Positions 43,174 through 53,487 of a DNA stretch of 64,000 nucleotides are shown one piece after another. Under the pieces are notes generated by a model. The model searched no databases. It worked only from the letters and a program-made list of their open reading frames with translations, and was not told the origin of the DNA. The stretch lies in the NCBI GenBank assembly GCA_902774245.1, contig CACYHQ010000002.1:184324-248323 (forward strand), given 5' to 3'. The stretch is from an uncultured bacterium (lineage in GTDB: Bacteria; Verrucomicrobiota; Lentisphaeria; Victivallales; UBA1829). A program made the translations under genes and the position numbers. How positions within the stretch are numbered: position 1 is the stretch's first letter; every line of letters starts with the position of its first letter.

Positions 43174-43190
43174 TTTTGAGGTCAAAGTCG
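43174..43190 (-). repeat. 17-bp inverted repeat, right copy
   Basis: TTTTGAGGTCAAAGTCG, the reverse complement of 41573-41589. Confidence 0.6.
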
Positions 43191-43296
43191 TTTTTGATCC
43201 GGCAAAAATCAAAAAACGTGAATATGCGCTGATTTTGAAATCATGGCTTGATATGGAGAATCAGCGCAAGTCTCATTCTTGAGTTCAAAAAACCGA

Positions 43297-43310
43297 GAGG
43301 TCGCGACCTC
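43297..43310. repeat. Perfect 14-bp palindrome
   Basis: GAGGTCGCGACCTC; shares the GAGGTC word that recurs through 41.5-43.3 kb. Confidence 0.5.
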
Positions 43311-43491
43311 ACGAAACGGAGAATTTTGGCGGGAAATGGCCCGGAATATGCCGGGAGAGGTACGAAAAAGATTTCTCCACGGAGAATTTCGGGGGCAGAT
43401 ATACTTTCCGTAACCCTCGAATTGAGGAGGATTTAGGAAGAGAAGAAGAAAGCATCACCGTGAGGACGATGATGCCGTGAAGACAAAAAAA

Positions 43492-43568
43492 TGGTGGTCG
43501 CTGGGAGACTCGAACTCTCGACCTCATCCGTGTGAAGGATGCGTTCTAACCAACTGAACTAAGCGACC
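43492..43568 (-). tRNA. tRNA-Val(CAC), CCA encoded
   Basis: Acceptor GGTCGCT/AGCGACC, D arm GTTC/GAAC, anticodon stem CATCC/GGATG around TTCACAC (anticodon CAC), T arm GAGAG/CTCCC with one A-C mismatch, encoded ACCA. Second valine tRNA of the window. The T-stem mismatch is unusual but the rest is standard. Confidence 0.93.
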
Positions 43569-43589
43569 ATCGAAAAAACTGTAAATATT

Positions 43590-43617
43590 ACTATACATCT
43601 TTTCCCGGAAAAATCAA
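43590..43617 (-). promoter_or_regulatory. Promoter of tRNA-Val(CAC)
   Basis: Minus strand TTGATT (43617-43612), 16-nt spacer, TATAGT (43595-43590). Confidence 0.65.
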
Positions 43618-43717
43618 GTCGAGGATGGTTTTTTCCGGGAAAAAAGCATCCGTCCCGCCTGAAGGTGCTGTTTTCGGCCATTCAGCCTGTTCGCAACCTT
43701 GACTGTGATACTGTTAA

Positions 43718-45070
<1,353 letters not shown>

Positions 45071-45102
45071 TCCCGGGTATCTGAATCCGAAGCAAGAAAA
45101 AA

Positions 45103-45130
45103 GGCTCTCTCCGCGCGAACGGAGGGAGCC
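45103..45130. terminator. Bidirectional terminator between esterase and valS
   Basis: GGCTCTCTCCG (45103-45113) and CGGAGGGAGCC (45120-45130) with an A run on the left and a T-rich run on the right, so it suits both converging genes. Confidence 0.85.
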
Positions 45131-45171
45131 TGAATTGTTTTTGAGCTGTTTGTGCAGAACTGGGGAGAAGA

Positions 45172-47832
45172 TCAGCCCTTGAAGGCGGCGAGAGATTCCT
45201 CGACGCGGGCGAGCTTGTCCTTCAGGTCGGCGAGCTGCGTCTTCACGTCCTCGACGACTTTCGCCGGGGCGCGGCTGACGAACTTCTCGTTGTTGAGTTT
45301 CGCCTCGGCGGCCTTGATCCAGCCGGTGAGCTCGGCTTTCTGCTTCGTGAGCTTCTCGCGTTCGGCGGCGGGGTCCACGAGGCCCTTCAGCGGCAGGAAG
45401 ATAGCACCGGCGTCGCAAACAATGGACGGTGCGGGCGTGCCGTCTTCGCTGGCGTAGTTTTCGAGCGAGACGCTGATGAGGGAGGCGTTCAGCATGGCGG
45501 TGAGGGAGTCCATCTGGTCGCAGAGGGAATCGAGGATCTCCTGCGAGGCGGCACGGATGTGGTACTCGATGCGCTTGCCGGGGGCGATGTTGTTCGAAAG
45601 ACGCAGATTGCGACCGGCGGAGATGAGGGCGTACTTGTCGGCGGTCATCTCGGAGAGCCTGTCTGCGTCCGCGGGGAGCTTGAGGTCGGCCTCGGGGAAC
45701 GTGGCGGTCATGATGGAGTGGCCGTCGGCGAGGAATCCCATGCGGTGGGCGAGTTCCTCGGTGATGAACGGCATGAAGGGATGCAGGAGGCGGAGGAGCT
45801 TCCACAGCGCGTAGTCCAGCACTGCGAGCGCCTGCTGCTTCGCGGCTTCGTCGGCGTTGAAGCGCGGCTTGCACGCCTCGATGAACCAGTCGCAGAAGTT
45901 GTTCCAGACCAGTTCGTAGATGTCGTGCGCGGCGGAGTGGAACCGGAACTCGCGGAGGGAGGTGTTCACGTCGGCGCACGCCTTTTCCAGCGTGTTGAGC
46001 ATGTGGATCTCGTCCTGCGTGAGCTTGTCGACCGGGATCGCGAGCTTGTCGAACGAAGCGGAGACGGGCCCCTGCATGGTGCGGAACCGGCAGGCGTTCC
46101 AGAGCTTGTTCGCGAAGTTGCGGCCGAGCTCGCACTTCTCGTTGGAGTAGCGGATGTCCATGCCGACGGGGGCGATGTAGACGATGGAGAAGCGGAGGGC
46201 GTCGGCGCCGTAGGTCTCGATGACCTTCAGCGGGTCGGGCGAGTTGCCGAGGGACTTGCTGAGCTTGCGGCCGAGTTCGTCGCGGATGATGCTGGTGAAG
46301 TAGACGTTGCGGAACGGCAGGTCGCCCTTGAACTCGTATCCCGCCATGATCATGCGCGCGACCCAGAAGAAGATGATGTCCGGGCCGGTCACGAGGTCGT
46401 TGGTCGGGTAGAAATATTTGAGCTCGGCGGTCTCTTCCGGCCAGCCCATGATGGAGAAGGGCCAGAGCCAGGAGCTGAACCACGTGTCGAGCACGTCCTC
46501 CTCCTGATACCAGCCGTCGCCCTCGGGCGGGTTCACGCCCACGTAGACTTCGCGGTTCTCGTCGTTCACGTCGCCGCGGTACCAGGCCGGGATGCGGTGT
46601 CCCCACCAGATCTGACGGCTGATGCACCAGTCCTGGATGTTCTCCATCCAGTGGAAATAGGTTTTGGCCCAGCGGTCGGGATAAAACTTGATCGCACCGG
46701 AGCGGACGGCCTCGATGGCGGGCTTGGCGAGCTCGTCCATGCGGACGAACCACTGGTCGCTGAGGAGCGTTTCGATCTCCACGCCGCCGCGCTCGGAGAA
46801 GCCGACGTTATGGACGATATCCTCGATCTTTTCGAGGAGGCCGAGGCTTTCCATCTCCGCGACGCACTGCTTGCGGCATTCGTAGCGGTCGAGGCCGGCG
46901 TACTTGCCGCACTGGGCGTTCATGGAGCCGTCGCGGTTCATGACGTTGATGAATTCGAGGTTGTGGCGCTTGCCGACCTGATAGTCGTTCGGGTCGTGGG
47001 CGGGCGTGATCTTCACGCAGCCGGTCCCTTTTTCCGGGTCGGCGTGCTCGTCCTCGATGATCGGGATCTTCCGGTCGGTGAGCGGGAGGTTCACGGTCTT
47101 GCCGACGAGGTGTTTGTAGCGCGGATCGCCGGGCGGAACGGCGACGGCGGTGTCGCCGAACATGGTCTCGGGACGCGTGGTGGCGACGACGAGGTAGCCG
47201 GAGCCGTCGGTGAGCGGGTAGCGGAAATGCCAGAACTTGCCCTTGACCTCCTTGTAGATGACTTCCTCGTCGGAAAGTGCGCTCTGGGCGGCCGGGCACC
47301 AGTTCACCATGCGCTTGCCGCGGTAGATGTAGCCCTTTTCGTAGAGCTGCACGAAGACCTTGCGGACGGCGGCGCTGAGGCCCTCGTCCATGGTGAAGCG
47401 TTCGCGGTCCCAGTCGCAGGACGTGCCGAGCTTGCGGAGCTGCTTGATGATCGTGCCGCCGTAGAGCTTCTTCCATTCCCAGACGCGTTCGATGAACTTC
47501 TCGCGGCCGAGCGTGCGCCGGTCGATGCCTTCCTTCTCGCGGAGGACCTTGTCGACCTTGCTCTCGGTGGCGATGCCGGCGTGGTCGGTGCCGGGGAACC
47601 AGCAGACTTCCTCGCCCATCATGCGGTGCCAGCGGATGAGGATGTCCTGGAGCGTGTTGTTCAGGACGTGGCCCATGGTGAGGATGCCGGTCACGTTCGG
47701 CGGCGGGATGACGATGGAATAGGGCTTCTTGTCGGGATTCGGCTCGCCGTGGAAGCGCTTGTTCGCCTCCCACTCGGCGTACCATTTCTCTTCGATTTCA
47801 GCGGGCAGATATGCTTTCGGCATTTCCGACAT
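45172..47832 (-). CDS. valS: Valyl-tRNA synthetase
   Basis: 886-residue class I synthetase. ATP site PPPNVTGILTMGHVLNNTLQ (HIGH region) and KLSKSLGNSPDPL (KMSKS). The editing domain has TRPETMFGDTAVAV; WCISRQIWWGHRIPAWY and WFSSWLWPFSIMGWP are class signatures. It ends with the valine-specific coiled-coil arm (AEREKLTKQKAELTGWIKAA). It charges tRNA-Val, both species of which occur in this window. A TATATT -10 lies at 47890-47885. Confidence 0.97.
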   Translation of the reverse strand: MSEMPKAYLPAEIEEKWYAEWEANKRFHGEPNPDKKPYSIVIPPPNVTGILTMGHVLNNTLQDILIRWHRMMGEEVCWFPGTDHAGIATESKVDKVLREKEGIDRRTLGREKFIERVWEWKKLYGGTIIKQLRKLGTSCDWDRERFTMDEGLSAAVRKVFVQLYEKGYIYRGKRMVNWCPAAQSALSDEEVIYKEVKGKFWHFRYPLTDGSGYLVVATTRPETMFGDTAVAVPPGDPRYKHLVGKTVNLPLTDRKIPIIEDEHADPEKGTGCVKITPAHDPNDYQVGKRHNLEFINVMNRDGSMNAQCGKYAGLDRYECRKQCVAEMESLGLLEKIEDIVHNVGFSERGGVEIETLLSDQWFVRMDELAKPAIEAVRSGAIKFYPDRWAKTYFHWMENIQDWCISRQIWWGHRIPAWYRGDVNDENREVYVGVNPPEGDGWYQEEDVLDTWFSSWLWPFSIMGWPEETAELKYFYPTNDLVTGPDIIFFWVARMIMAGYEFKGDLPFRNVYFTSIIRDELGRKLSKSLGNSPDPLKVIETYGADALRFSIVYIAPVGMDIRYSNEKCELGRNFANKLWNACRFRTMQGPVSASFDKLAIPVDKLTQDEIHMLNTLEKACADVNTSLREFRFHSAAHDIYELVWNNFCDWFIEACKPRFNADEAAKQQALAVLDYALWKLLRLLHPFMPFITEELAHRMGFLADGHSIMTATFPEADLKLPADADRLSEMTADKYALISAGRNLRLSNNIAPGKRIEYHIRAASQEILDSLCDQMDSLTAMLNASLISVSLENYASEDGTPAPSIVCDAGAIFLPLKGLVDPAAEREKLTKQKAELTGWIKAAEAKLNNEKFVSRAPAKVVEDVKTQLADLKDKLARVEESLAAFKG

Positions 47833-47943
47833 GATGACGGTCTCCTGAGTAGTATCGTTGATTCAAAAACAAAAGTCAAAACATAATATAGCACGGTTTC
47901 AGACATTTTCCTATAAAATAATACGAAAAGAAGCGTCTTTTTT

Positions 47944-47972
47944 TTGAAAAAAAGGGTTTTCGGGGGTATAGT
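47944..47972 (+). promoter_or_regulatory. rpoN promoter
   Basis: TTGAAA (47944-47949), 17-nt spacer, TATAGT (47967-47972). Its position rules out translation from the ATG at 47973 and supports the start at 48006. Confidence 0.65.
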
Positions 47973-48005
47973 ATGAAGACATTAAAATTTAATCCGGGAA
48001 AAACA

Positions 48006-49475
48006 ATGGATCAGAATTTCGCCCAGGGCACCAATCAGAGTCTGGAACAGACCCACATCCTTTCGCCTCAGCACCTTCAGGCGCTGAAAGCGCTTCAGGC
48101 GCCTGTCATGGAGCTCTCCGGCTCGTTCGCCGACGTCCTGGCGGAAAATCCCCTGATCACGACCGCGGACGACGATTCCGACTACGAGGACGAGGCGGAC
48201 CTGAAAACGGACGACGTCCCGGTTCAGGACGATGCTCCGGTCGAGAACCTCGACGAAAACCGTCTGGACTACGACGAAGAGCTGGCGCGCATCCTGGAGG
48301 GCGACGACGACTGGGCGTCCGTACGCCAGGACGACGGCGACGACGCTCCCGACAGCGAGGCGGAGAAACGCCGCGAATACATGTTCAACTCCGTGGCGCA
48401 GGAAATCTCGCTGCAGGATACCTTGATGGAACAACTCAACACCGAGGACTGCACGCCCGCGGTGCGCCGCGCCGCCGAGGAGGTCATCGGCAACATCGAC
48501 GACGACGGCTTCTTCCGCAGCGTCCCGGCCGAGATCGCGCAGTCCGTGCCGTGTTCGCTGGAGACCGCCGAAGCCGCGCTCCGCCTCGTGCAGACGTTCG
48601 ATCCGCCGGGGATCGGGGCGAGTTCCCTGCCGGAATGCCTCCTGATCCAGCTCGAACGCGCCGGAAAGAAAACGGAACGGATGAGCGAGTTCGTGACCCG
48701 GCACCTGGACGACCTGGAGCACAACCGGCTTCCGAAGATCGCGAAGGACATGGGCATGACCGTGCCGGAGGTAAAGGCCATGGCGGACGAACTCCGCCGC
48801 ACCTGCGACCCGCGTCCCGCCGCATCTATCGCGCAGTCCCGCACCGAATACTGCCCCGTCGAGGTCACGGTCGAACGTTCCGGCGACGAATACACCGTGA
48901 GTCCGAACCGCGAATACGAGCCGCGTTTCCTGATCCCGAACCGGTACATGAAGATGCTCGACGACCCGCTGACCGACCAGGAGACTCGCGACTACATCCT
49001 GAAGAACCTGAAGAGTCTCATGGAGATCCGCAAGGCGCTCGCCGACCGTGAAAGCACCATCGTCCGCATCGCACGCGTCATCGCAGACCAGCAGCACGAT
49101 TTCTTCGAAAAGGGGCCGGAATATCTTCGCCCCATGACCATGCGCGACGTGGCGGACCGTCTCGGCGTTCACGAGACCACCGTCAGCCGCGCCATCGCGA
49201 ACAAATACATGGCTACGCCCGCCGGGACCTTCCGGTTCCGCGACTTCTTCACCGGTGGTTACCAGAACACCGACGGCGAGGACGTCTCCAGCTCGGCGGT
49301 CAAGGAGTACATCCGCGAGGCCGTCAAAAACGAAAATCCCGCTCACCCGCTCTCCGACCAGAAGATCGCGGAGGACCTCAAAAAGAAGGGGCTTGACGTG
49401 GCCCGCCGCACCGTGGCGAAATACCGCGAGGAACTCGGCATCCCTTCGTCGCAGGGAAGGAAACAGTACACGTGA
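48006..49475 (+). CDS. rpoN: RNA polymerase sigma-54 factor
   Basis: 489 residues. The Gln/Leu-rich activator region opens with SLEQTHILSPQHLQALKALQ and LAENPLI, followed by a very acidic linker (DDDSDYEDEADLKTDD). The core-binding region has VAQEISLQDTLMEQL and TFDPPGIGASSLPECLLIQL. The DNA-binding part has MRDVADRLGVHETTVSRAIA and the RpoN box ARRTVAKYREELGIPSS. It directs sigma-54 promoters, but I found no convincing -24/-12 site in the window. It overlaps the next gene by 4 nt. Confidence 0.96.
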   Translation: MDQNFAQGTNQSLEQTHILSPQHLQALKALQAPVMELSGSFADVLAENPLITTADDDSDYEDEADLKTDDVPVQDDAPVENLDENRLDYDEELARILEGDDDWASVRQDDGDDAPDSEAEKRREYMFNSVAQEISLQDTLMEQLNTEDCTPAVRRAAEEVIGNIDDDGFFRSVPAEIAQSVPCSLETAEAALRLVQTFDPPGIGASSLPECLLIQLERAGKKTERMSEFVTRHLDDLEHNRLPKIAKDMGMTVPEVKAMADELRRTCDPRPAASIAQSRTEYCPVEVTVERSGDEYTVSPNREYEPRFLIPNRYMKMLDDPLTDQETRDYILKNLKSLMEIRKALADRESTIVRIARVIADQQHDFFEKGPEYLRPMTMRDVADRLGVHETTVSRAIANKYMATPAGTFRFRDFFTGGYQNTDGEDVSSSAVKEYIREAVKNENPAHPLSDQKIAEDLKKKGLDVARRTVAKYREELGIPSSQGRKQYT

Positions 49476-51820
49476 AAAACAGACTCTCTTCGTTCATCTC
49501 CGGGCACAGACGCCTCTGGAACACACTCCTTTTCCTCTTCATCCTCCTCACGGCGTTCGCGTTCCGCACCTACCACTACAACACCTCCGTGATGATGCTG
49601 AACGAGGTCATCCGCGAGGTCCCGCAGGGGGAGCGCGAACACCGTTCGTTCTTCGAGCTTTTCCTGCCGCTCCGGCACAACAACTTCTCGCCGTTCACGA
49701 TCGAGAGCGCCATGATGTTTTCCTATTCGCAGGACATCGCCGAGGGGAAGGGCGTGCCGGAACGCGACGAGACGCTGAAGCACATGGAGGACATCCCGCC
49801 TTATGCGCAGATGAACATGGCGCTGGAGTGGTTTCTCGGCTGGGGCTGGCGCCTGAAACAGAAGATTGCGCCCGATCCCGAGGCTACCCCACGCGAAAAA
49901 CTGTTTCAGGATCATCCGTACATGGCGCAGTGGATGAGCGCGCAGATACGGCTGTGGGCGTCGCTCACGTCCGCGCTGATCTTCCTGTGGCTTCTGCTGC
50001 TGAAATGTCCGCGCAAACTGGCGTTCTGCGGCGGATTCCTGCACGCTGTGGCGCTGTCGGCGATCGCGCGTTCCACGGGACAGGACCTGGTCCGCGGCGA
50101 ATTCTGTATCCCGCTGATCACGATGACATTCGTTCTGGCGGCGTGGTGCGGCAGCCGTGCGCGGTGGTGGAAGATGCCGATCATCTTCTGCGTGGTGTTC
50201 CTGGCATTCATCGCGTGGGACCTGTGCCAGATGATCTTTTCGGCGTGGGCGCTGATCGAGGTCCTGCGCGCGGTCTGCGGATACCGGATGAAACGCGGCC
50301 TGCTGTATTCCTGGATCGCGATCGCCGCCGCCGTTCTGCTGAACGCCCTCGTCGTGCCGTTCAACGTCACCTACGGCCTGATTCATGCTCCGATCCTGTG
50401 GGTGGCCGTCCCGTCGCTCTTCTGCTGTTATGCGCTGCAGAGCGTGTCACGCCGTCTGAACTTGCGTGGCGGCCGCAGGCTCGCGCTGCGTCTGGCCGTG
50501 CCGATCCTGGCGGCGGCGCTGTACGTGAACTGGGCGCAGTTCGGCAACACCCCGGAATACGCCTCGAACTACAGCCATTTCTCCGAGGCGATGAAGGCGA
50601 AGATCAAGTTCAACAACGTGAAGCCCGCGAACGCCCTGCTCTTGAACTACGACGCACGCATCATGTGGACGCCGTCCATGCACTCCGCCACATGGGAGAT
50701 CGCATCGTCGTTCTTCCCGAGCCTCATCTTCGGCCGCCGCCTCCAGTTCGGCCTGTTCCATTTCCTGTTCGGACTGCTTCCGATTACGCTGGCGCTGTAC
50801 GCCGCGCTAATGCTGGGGCTGACATTGTTCCGCATCCCGAGGGAAGAGTTCATGAAGACGCTGTCGAGGTCGTTCCTGCCGAACATCTTCACGATCGGGT
50901 TCATCGTCGGGTTCATCTACATCGTGCGCTACCACGAGTTCGTGATCCTGTTCCTCTGCATCTCCCTGCCGATGCTCGTCTGCACCTATCTGCGGGCGTT
51001 CCGGCACGCCCCGTGGAAAGTCGATCCCGCCGAAGCCTGCACGGTCATTTTCGACCGCCCGCGCCTGCTCAAACTTCTTCGCCGGACGCTCACCGGCGTT
51101 TTCGCGTTCATCCTCTTCTGGGAGACGATCGTTTCCGTCGGGACGCCGCGCTACTACACGGGCGATGTGCCGTTCAAGGAGACCGCCATGCTGATCATGT
51201 GGTTCCGCCAGCACAAGGACGCCGTGGCGGGCAAGGGCGTGGCGGCGAACTTCACAGTGGGGCCGATGCTGAAGGCATACGCCGGGACCGGACTGGTCAT
51301 GAATCCGCAGTTCGGCATGAAGCGCATCCGCGACGCCACGGAGAAGTACCTGAACGCGATGTTCCACGGTTCCGAGCTCGACCTGGCGCGCTACTGCGGC
51401 GAATACGGCGCGGACTACGTGATCTACAACAAGGGCGCGTGCTTCTCCTATTCGATCTACTCGAACCGCTACATCGCCGGCGCGAACGAGGTCAAACCGG
51501 ATTCCATCGTCAACCTCATGATCGCCGATCCGGACAGTCTCCACTGGTTCTACCGGCTCGACGTCCCGCGCGGACTTGAGAGTATCAACCGCGTGTACAC
51601 GGTCTTCAAAGTGGTCTCGCCGGAGGGCAAGCGCGAGGCTGCCCGCCTCGGTGCGCTCGGCAGAAACGAGCTCGCGCTCGGACGGAAGGAAGCCGCCGCC
51701 GATCTTGCGAAGAAAGCCGTGTGGCTCGATCCGACCGCCGAGGGGCCGAGGCTCCTGTACTTTGAAACGCATGGCTATCTGCCGCGCATCACGCTGTCCG
51801 GCGTGGAGGACGAGAAATAA
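49472..51820 (+). CDS. Large polytopic membrane protein, possible GT-C-type glycosyltransferase
   Basis: 782 residues. A hydrophobic anchor (LWNTLLFLFILLTAFAFRTY) is followed by an extracytoplasmic loop with EREHRSFFELFLPLRHNN, then about 11 TM helices to residue about 560 and a soluble C-terminal domain (residues about 570-782) ending with a TPR-like stretch (ALGRKEAAADLAKKAVWLDP). The topology, a long first loop, many helices and a periplasmic domain, recalls oligosaccharyltransferase/GT-C enzymes, but I see no definite motif. GTG start overlaps the rpoN stop. Confidence 0.6.
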   Translation: MKNRLSSFISGHRRLWNTLLFLFILLTAFAFRTYHYNTSVMMLNEVIREVPQGEREHRSFFELFLPLRHNNFSPFTIESAMMFSYSQDIAEGKGVPERDETLKHMEDIPPYAQMNMALEWFLGWGWRLKQKIAPDPEATPREKLFQDHPYMAQWMSAQIRLWASLTSALIFLWLLLLKCPRKLAFCGGFLHAVALSAIARSTGQDLVRGEFCIPLITMTFVLAAWCGSRARWWKMPIIFCVVFLAFIAWDLCQMIFSAWALIEVLRAVCGYRMKRGLLYSWIAIAAAVLLNALVVPFNVTYGLIHAPILWVAVPSLFCCYALQSVSRRLNLRGGRRLALRLAVPILAAALYVNWAQFGNTPEYASNYSHFSEAMKAKIKFNNVKPANALLLNYDARIMWTPSMHSATWEIASSFFPSLIFGRRLQFGLFHFLFGLLPITLALYAALMLGLTLFRIPREEFMKTLSRSFLPNIFTIGFIVGFIYIVRYHEFVILFLCISLPMLVCTYLRAFRHAPWKVDPAEACTVIFDRPRLLKLLRRTLTGVFAFILFWETIVSVGTPRYYTGDVPFKETAMLIMWFRQHKDAVAGKGVAANFTVGPMLKAYAGTGLVMNPQFGMKRIRDATEKYLNAMFHGSELDLARYCGEYGADYVIYNKGACFSYSIYSNRYIAGANEVKPDSIVNLMIADPDSLHWFYRLDVPRGLESINRVYTVFKVVSPEGKREAARLGALGRNELALGRKEAAADLAKKAVWLDPTAEGPRLLYFETHGYLPRITLSGVEDEK

Positions 51821-51883
51821 AGGGCGTCCGCGTCCGCTCCTGTTCATCCGGCCGTTTTTTCGCGAAAAATACAGGTCGCCTGC

Positions 51884-51912
51884 TTGTATTTTTCCCTTGG
51901 CGGGTGTATAGT
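51884..51912 (+). promoter_or_regulatory. Promoter of tRNA-Glu
   Basis: TTGTAT (51884-51889), 17-nt spacer, TATAGT (51907-51912). Confidence 0.7.
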
Positions 51913-51933
51913 AATCAACACTTCTTTCGATGC

Positions 51934-52009
51934 GTCCCCATCGTCTAGAGGCCTAGGACATCAGGTTCTCATCCTGGTAACATGGGTTCGAATCCCATTG
52001 GGGATGCCA
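51934..52009 (+). tRNA. tRNA-Glu(CTC), CCA encoded
   Basis: Acceptor GTCCCCA/TGGGGAT (G-T first pair), D-loop with AGAGGCCTAGGA typical of tRNA-Glu, anticodon stem CAGG/CCTG around TTCTCAT (anticodon CTC), T arm ATGGG/CCCAT, encoded GCCA. A short T run follows. Confidence 0.95.
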
Positions 52010-52070
52010 TTTTTTGTGCTCTGGCACCTGACCAGGCATATCGAGATGCCGGAAGTTTCGGCGAAATAAA

Positions 52071-52250
52071 CTACAGGTCCATGCCCGCGATCCAGCCGGC
52101 GGCAAGGAGCGGCGGATTGTAGTGCAGGAACGTCGGGATCGTCGAGTCGTAAATGTGATCGTGCTGCCCGTCCGCGTTCAGTCTCGCCGTAGCCCCCAGT
52201 ATGGACTCGGAAACGATGCCATGGATCCTCGTCGCACTTCCGGCAGGCAA
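52071..52250 (-). pseudogene. 3' remnant of an unidentified gene next to tRNA-Glu
   Basis: A minus-strand frame ending in TAG at 52073-52071 reads GIVSESILGATARLNADGQH, then YDSTIPTFLHYNPPLLAAGW and IAGMDL. It looks like a genuine protein C-terminus but has no start and loses sense upstream at about 52250, where the next gene ends. I do not recognise the family. Confidence 0.4.
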
Positions 52251-52256
52251 CGCTCG

Positions 52257-52769
52257 TCAATCCCTCAATCCGGTCTTTCCTGAAGCCTTTCGGTTCACAC
52301 CACGCACCTCTTTTTCATGCTCCAGATGAATCCCGATATGCCCGATGCCGAGGACGACGACAGCGAGAATCAGCCAGACATTGAGTCCGTAGATCCCGAG
52401 AAAGAAAAAAGCAAGCACCGGAAGCGTCGCGCCGGCAACAGGAAAACCGCAGAAACAGCGGTACTGGTCACACATGGTCTTTCCGCTCCTGAAGTAACGA
52501 TACCAGTACAGTTCATACAGGATCATCAGAAGAAACGAGGCGGCAAGCCACAAGCTCCACAGCGTCCAAGCGTGAGGATCAAAATCCCGGAAAACCAGCA
52601 CGATGACACTGACAAGGACCTCGCCGATCCTTTCCAGAAACAGAAGAAGCCCGTTCTCGTTTTTGGCACACCGTTCATAGTCTTCGGGTTTGTTCTTCGT
52701 CCAGATGAGATTGGGGATCATCAGCAAGAGCAGGTAAATGAATCCCACATAGGAAAAGCCGAAACGCAT
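52257..52769 (-). CDS. Conserved membrane protein of unknown function
   Basis: 170 residues, about five TM helices: FGFSYVGFIYLLLLMIPNLI, IGEVLVSVIVLVFRDF, LWLAASFLLMILYELYW, VAGATLPVLAFFFLGIYG, VWLILAVVVLGIGHIGIHL. The pattern PNLIWTKNKPEDYE and GHIGIHLEH recurs, as I recall, in uncharacterised membrane proteins of Firmicutes, suggesting transfer. SD AAGGAG precedes the ATG at 52769. It lies 13 nt after the DUF1275 gene. Confidence 0.75.
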   Translation of the reverse strand: MRFGFSYVGFIYLLLLMIPNLIWTKNKPEDYERCAKNENGLLLFLERIGEVLVSVIVLVFRDFDPHAWTLWSLWLAASFLLMILYELYWYRYFRSGKTMCDQYRCFCGFPVAGATLPVLAFFFLGIYGLNVWLILAVVVLGIGHIGIHLEHEKEVRGVNRKASGKTGLRD

Positions 52770-52782
52770 CCGCTGTTTCTCC

Positions 52783-53460
52783 TTACTTCCTTCTGAGCCT
52801 TTTTTCCACGGAAATGATCCGGAGCACGACGCAGAAAACCGCCGGGATGATGAACACCGTGTACGCCGAAACGTCCCCGAACAGGAATCCCCCGATGACG
52901 GCCCCGAAGACAAAGCAAAGGATCACAAGGTAGTAATGATGGGCTTTTTTGATTTCGTCGAGGTCGTGGTGATACAGCCCGGAAAACAGCGCGTTGGTCC
53001 CCTTCCGCAGGTTCCCGGTGCATGTGGTCGAGACAAACGGCAGGCCGTGGACATGCCGGAACGTCCGGACCTGCATGGCGCAGATAAACGAGATCATCCC
53101 GTTGACCAGAAGATTCCAGTCTCCCGAGGGAATGAACGCGACGGGCAGCAGGACGACGATCTCCCAAAAAAGCACGACCTGTTTCCAGGAAAGCCCCCAT
53201 GGCGGGTGTGCTCTCTCTTGGATGAGGTTCGCGGTCAGGATCCCGGCGCCGTATGCGAAAATGGCGAACAGATATTTGCCGCAGTTCAGCCATTCCCCGT
53301 CGGAGAGATTCATTCCGAGAAGGACCACGTTGCCCGTGATGGCGTTGGCGAAGACGCGCCCGCGAAGCATGTAGGTATAAATGTCAAGCAGTCCGGCCGC
53401 AAAAGTCAGGAGACATGCGACCAGTAGGCTCTCGCCCTGATGTGTCTGTTCGGGTTCCAT
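52783..53460 (-). CDS. DUF1275 (YoaK) family membrane protein
   Basis: 225 residues, six TM helices. Family motifs: LLTFAAGLLDIYTYMLRGRVFAN (residues about 16-38), AITGNVVLLGMNLS, FICAMQVRTFRHVHGLPFVS and TTCTGNLRKGTNALFSGL. Function of the family is unknown. Second in a leftward run with the DUF3574 lipoprotein and the 170-residue membrane protein. Confidence 0.88.
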   Translation of the reverse strand: MEPEQTHQGESLLVACLLTFAAGLLDIYTYMLRGRVFANAITGNVVLLGMNLSDGEWLNCGKYLFAIFAYGAGILTANLIQERAHPPWGLSWKQVVLFWEIVVLLPVAFIPSGDWNLLVNGMISFICAMQVRTFRHVHGLPFVSTTCTGNLRKGTNALFSGLYHHDLDEIKKAHHYYLVILCFVFGAVIGGFLFGDVSAYTVFIIPAVFCVVLRIISVEKRLRRK

Positions 53461-53487
53461 CGTTGCGTTCCCCAGATACTCGCCGCC

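Larger units (their letters stand above)
42866..43491. other. Low-GC gap with inverted repeats, no gene
   Basis: About 620 bp between the DUF4143 remnant and tRNA-Val(CAC). It holds the right copy of the 17-bp inverted repeat, a perfect 14-bp palindrome at 43297-43310 and further GAGGTC words. Open frames are short and unconvincing. Confidence 0.5.

Noticed and set aside
45559..47886. Plus-strand 775-codon frame opposite valS
   Set aside because: Antisense shadow of valS; composition (Val/Gly/Asp/His) without motifs.
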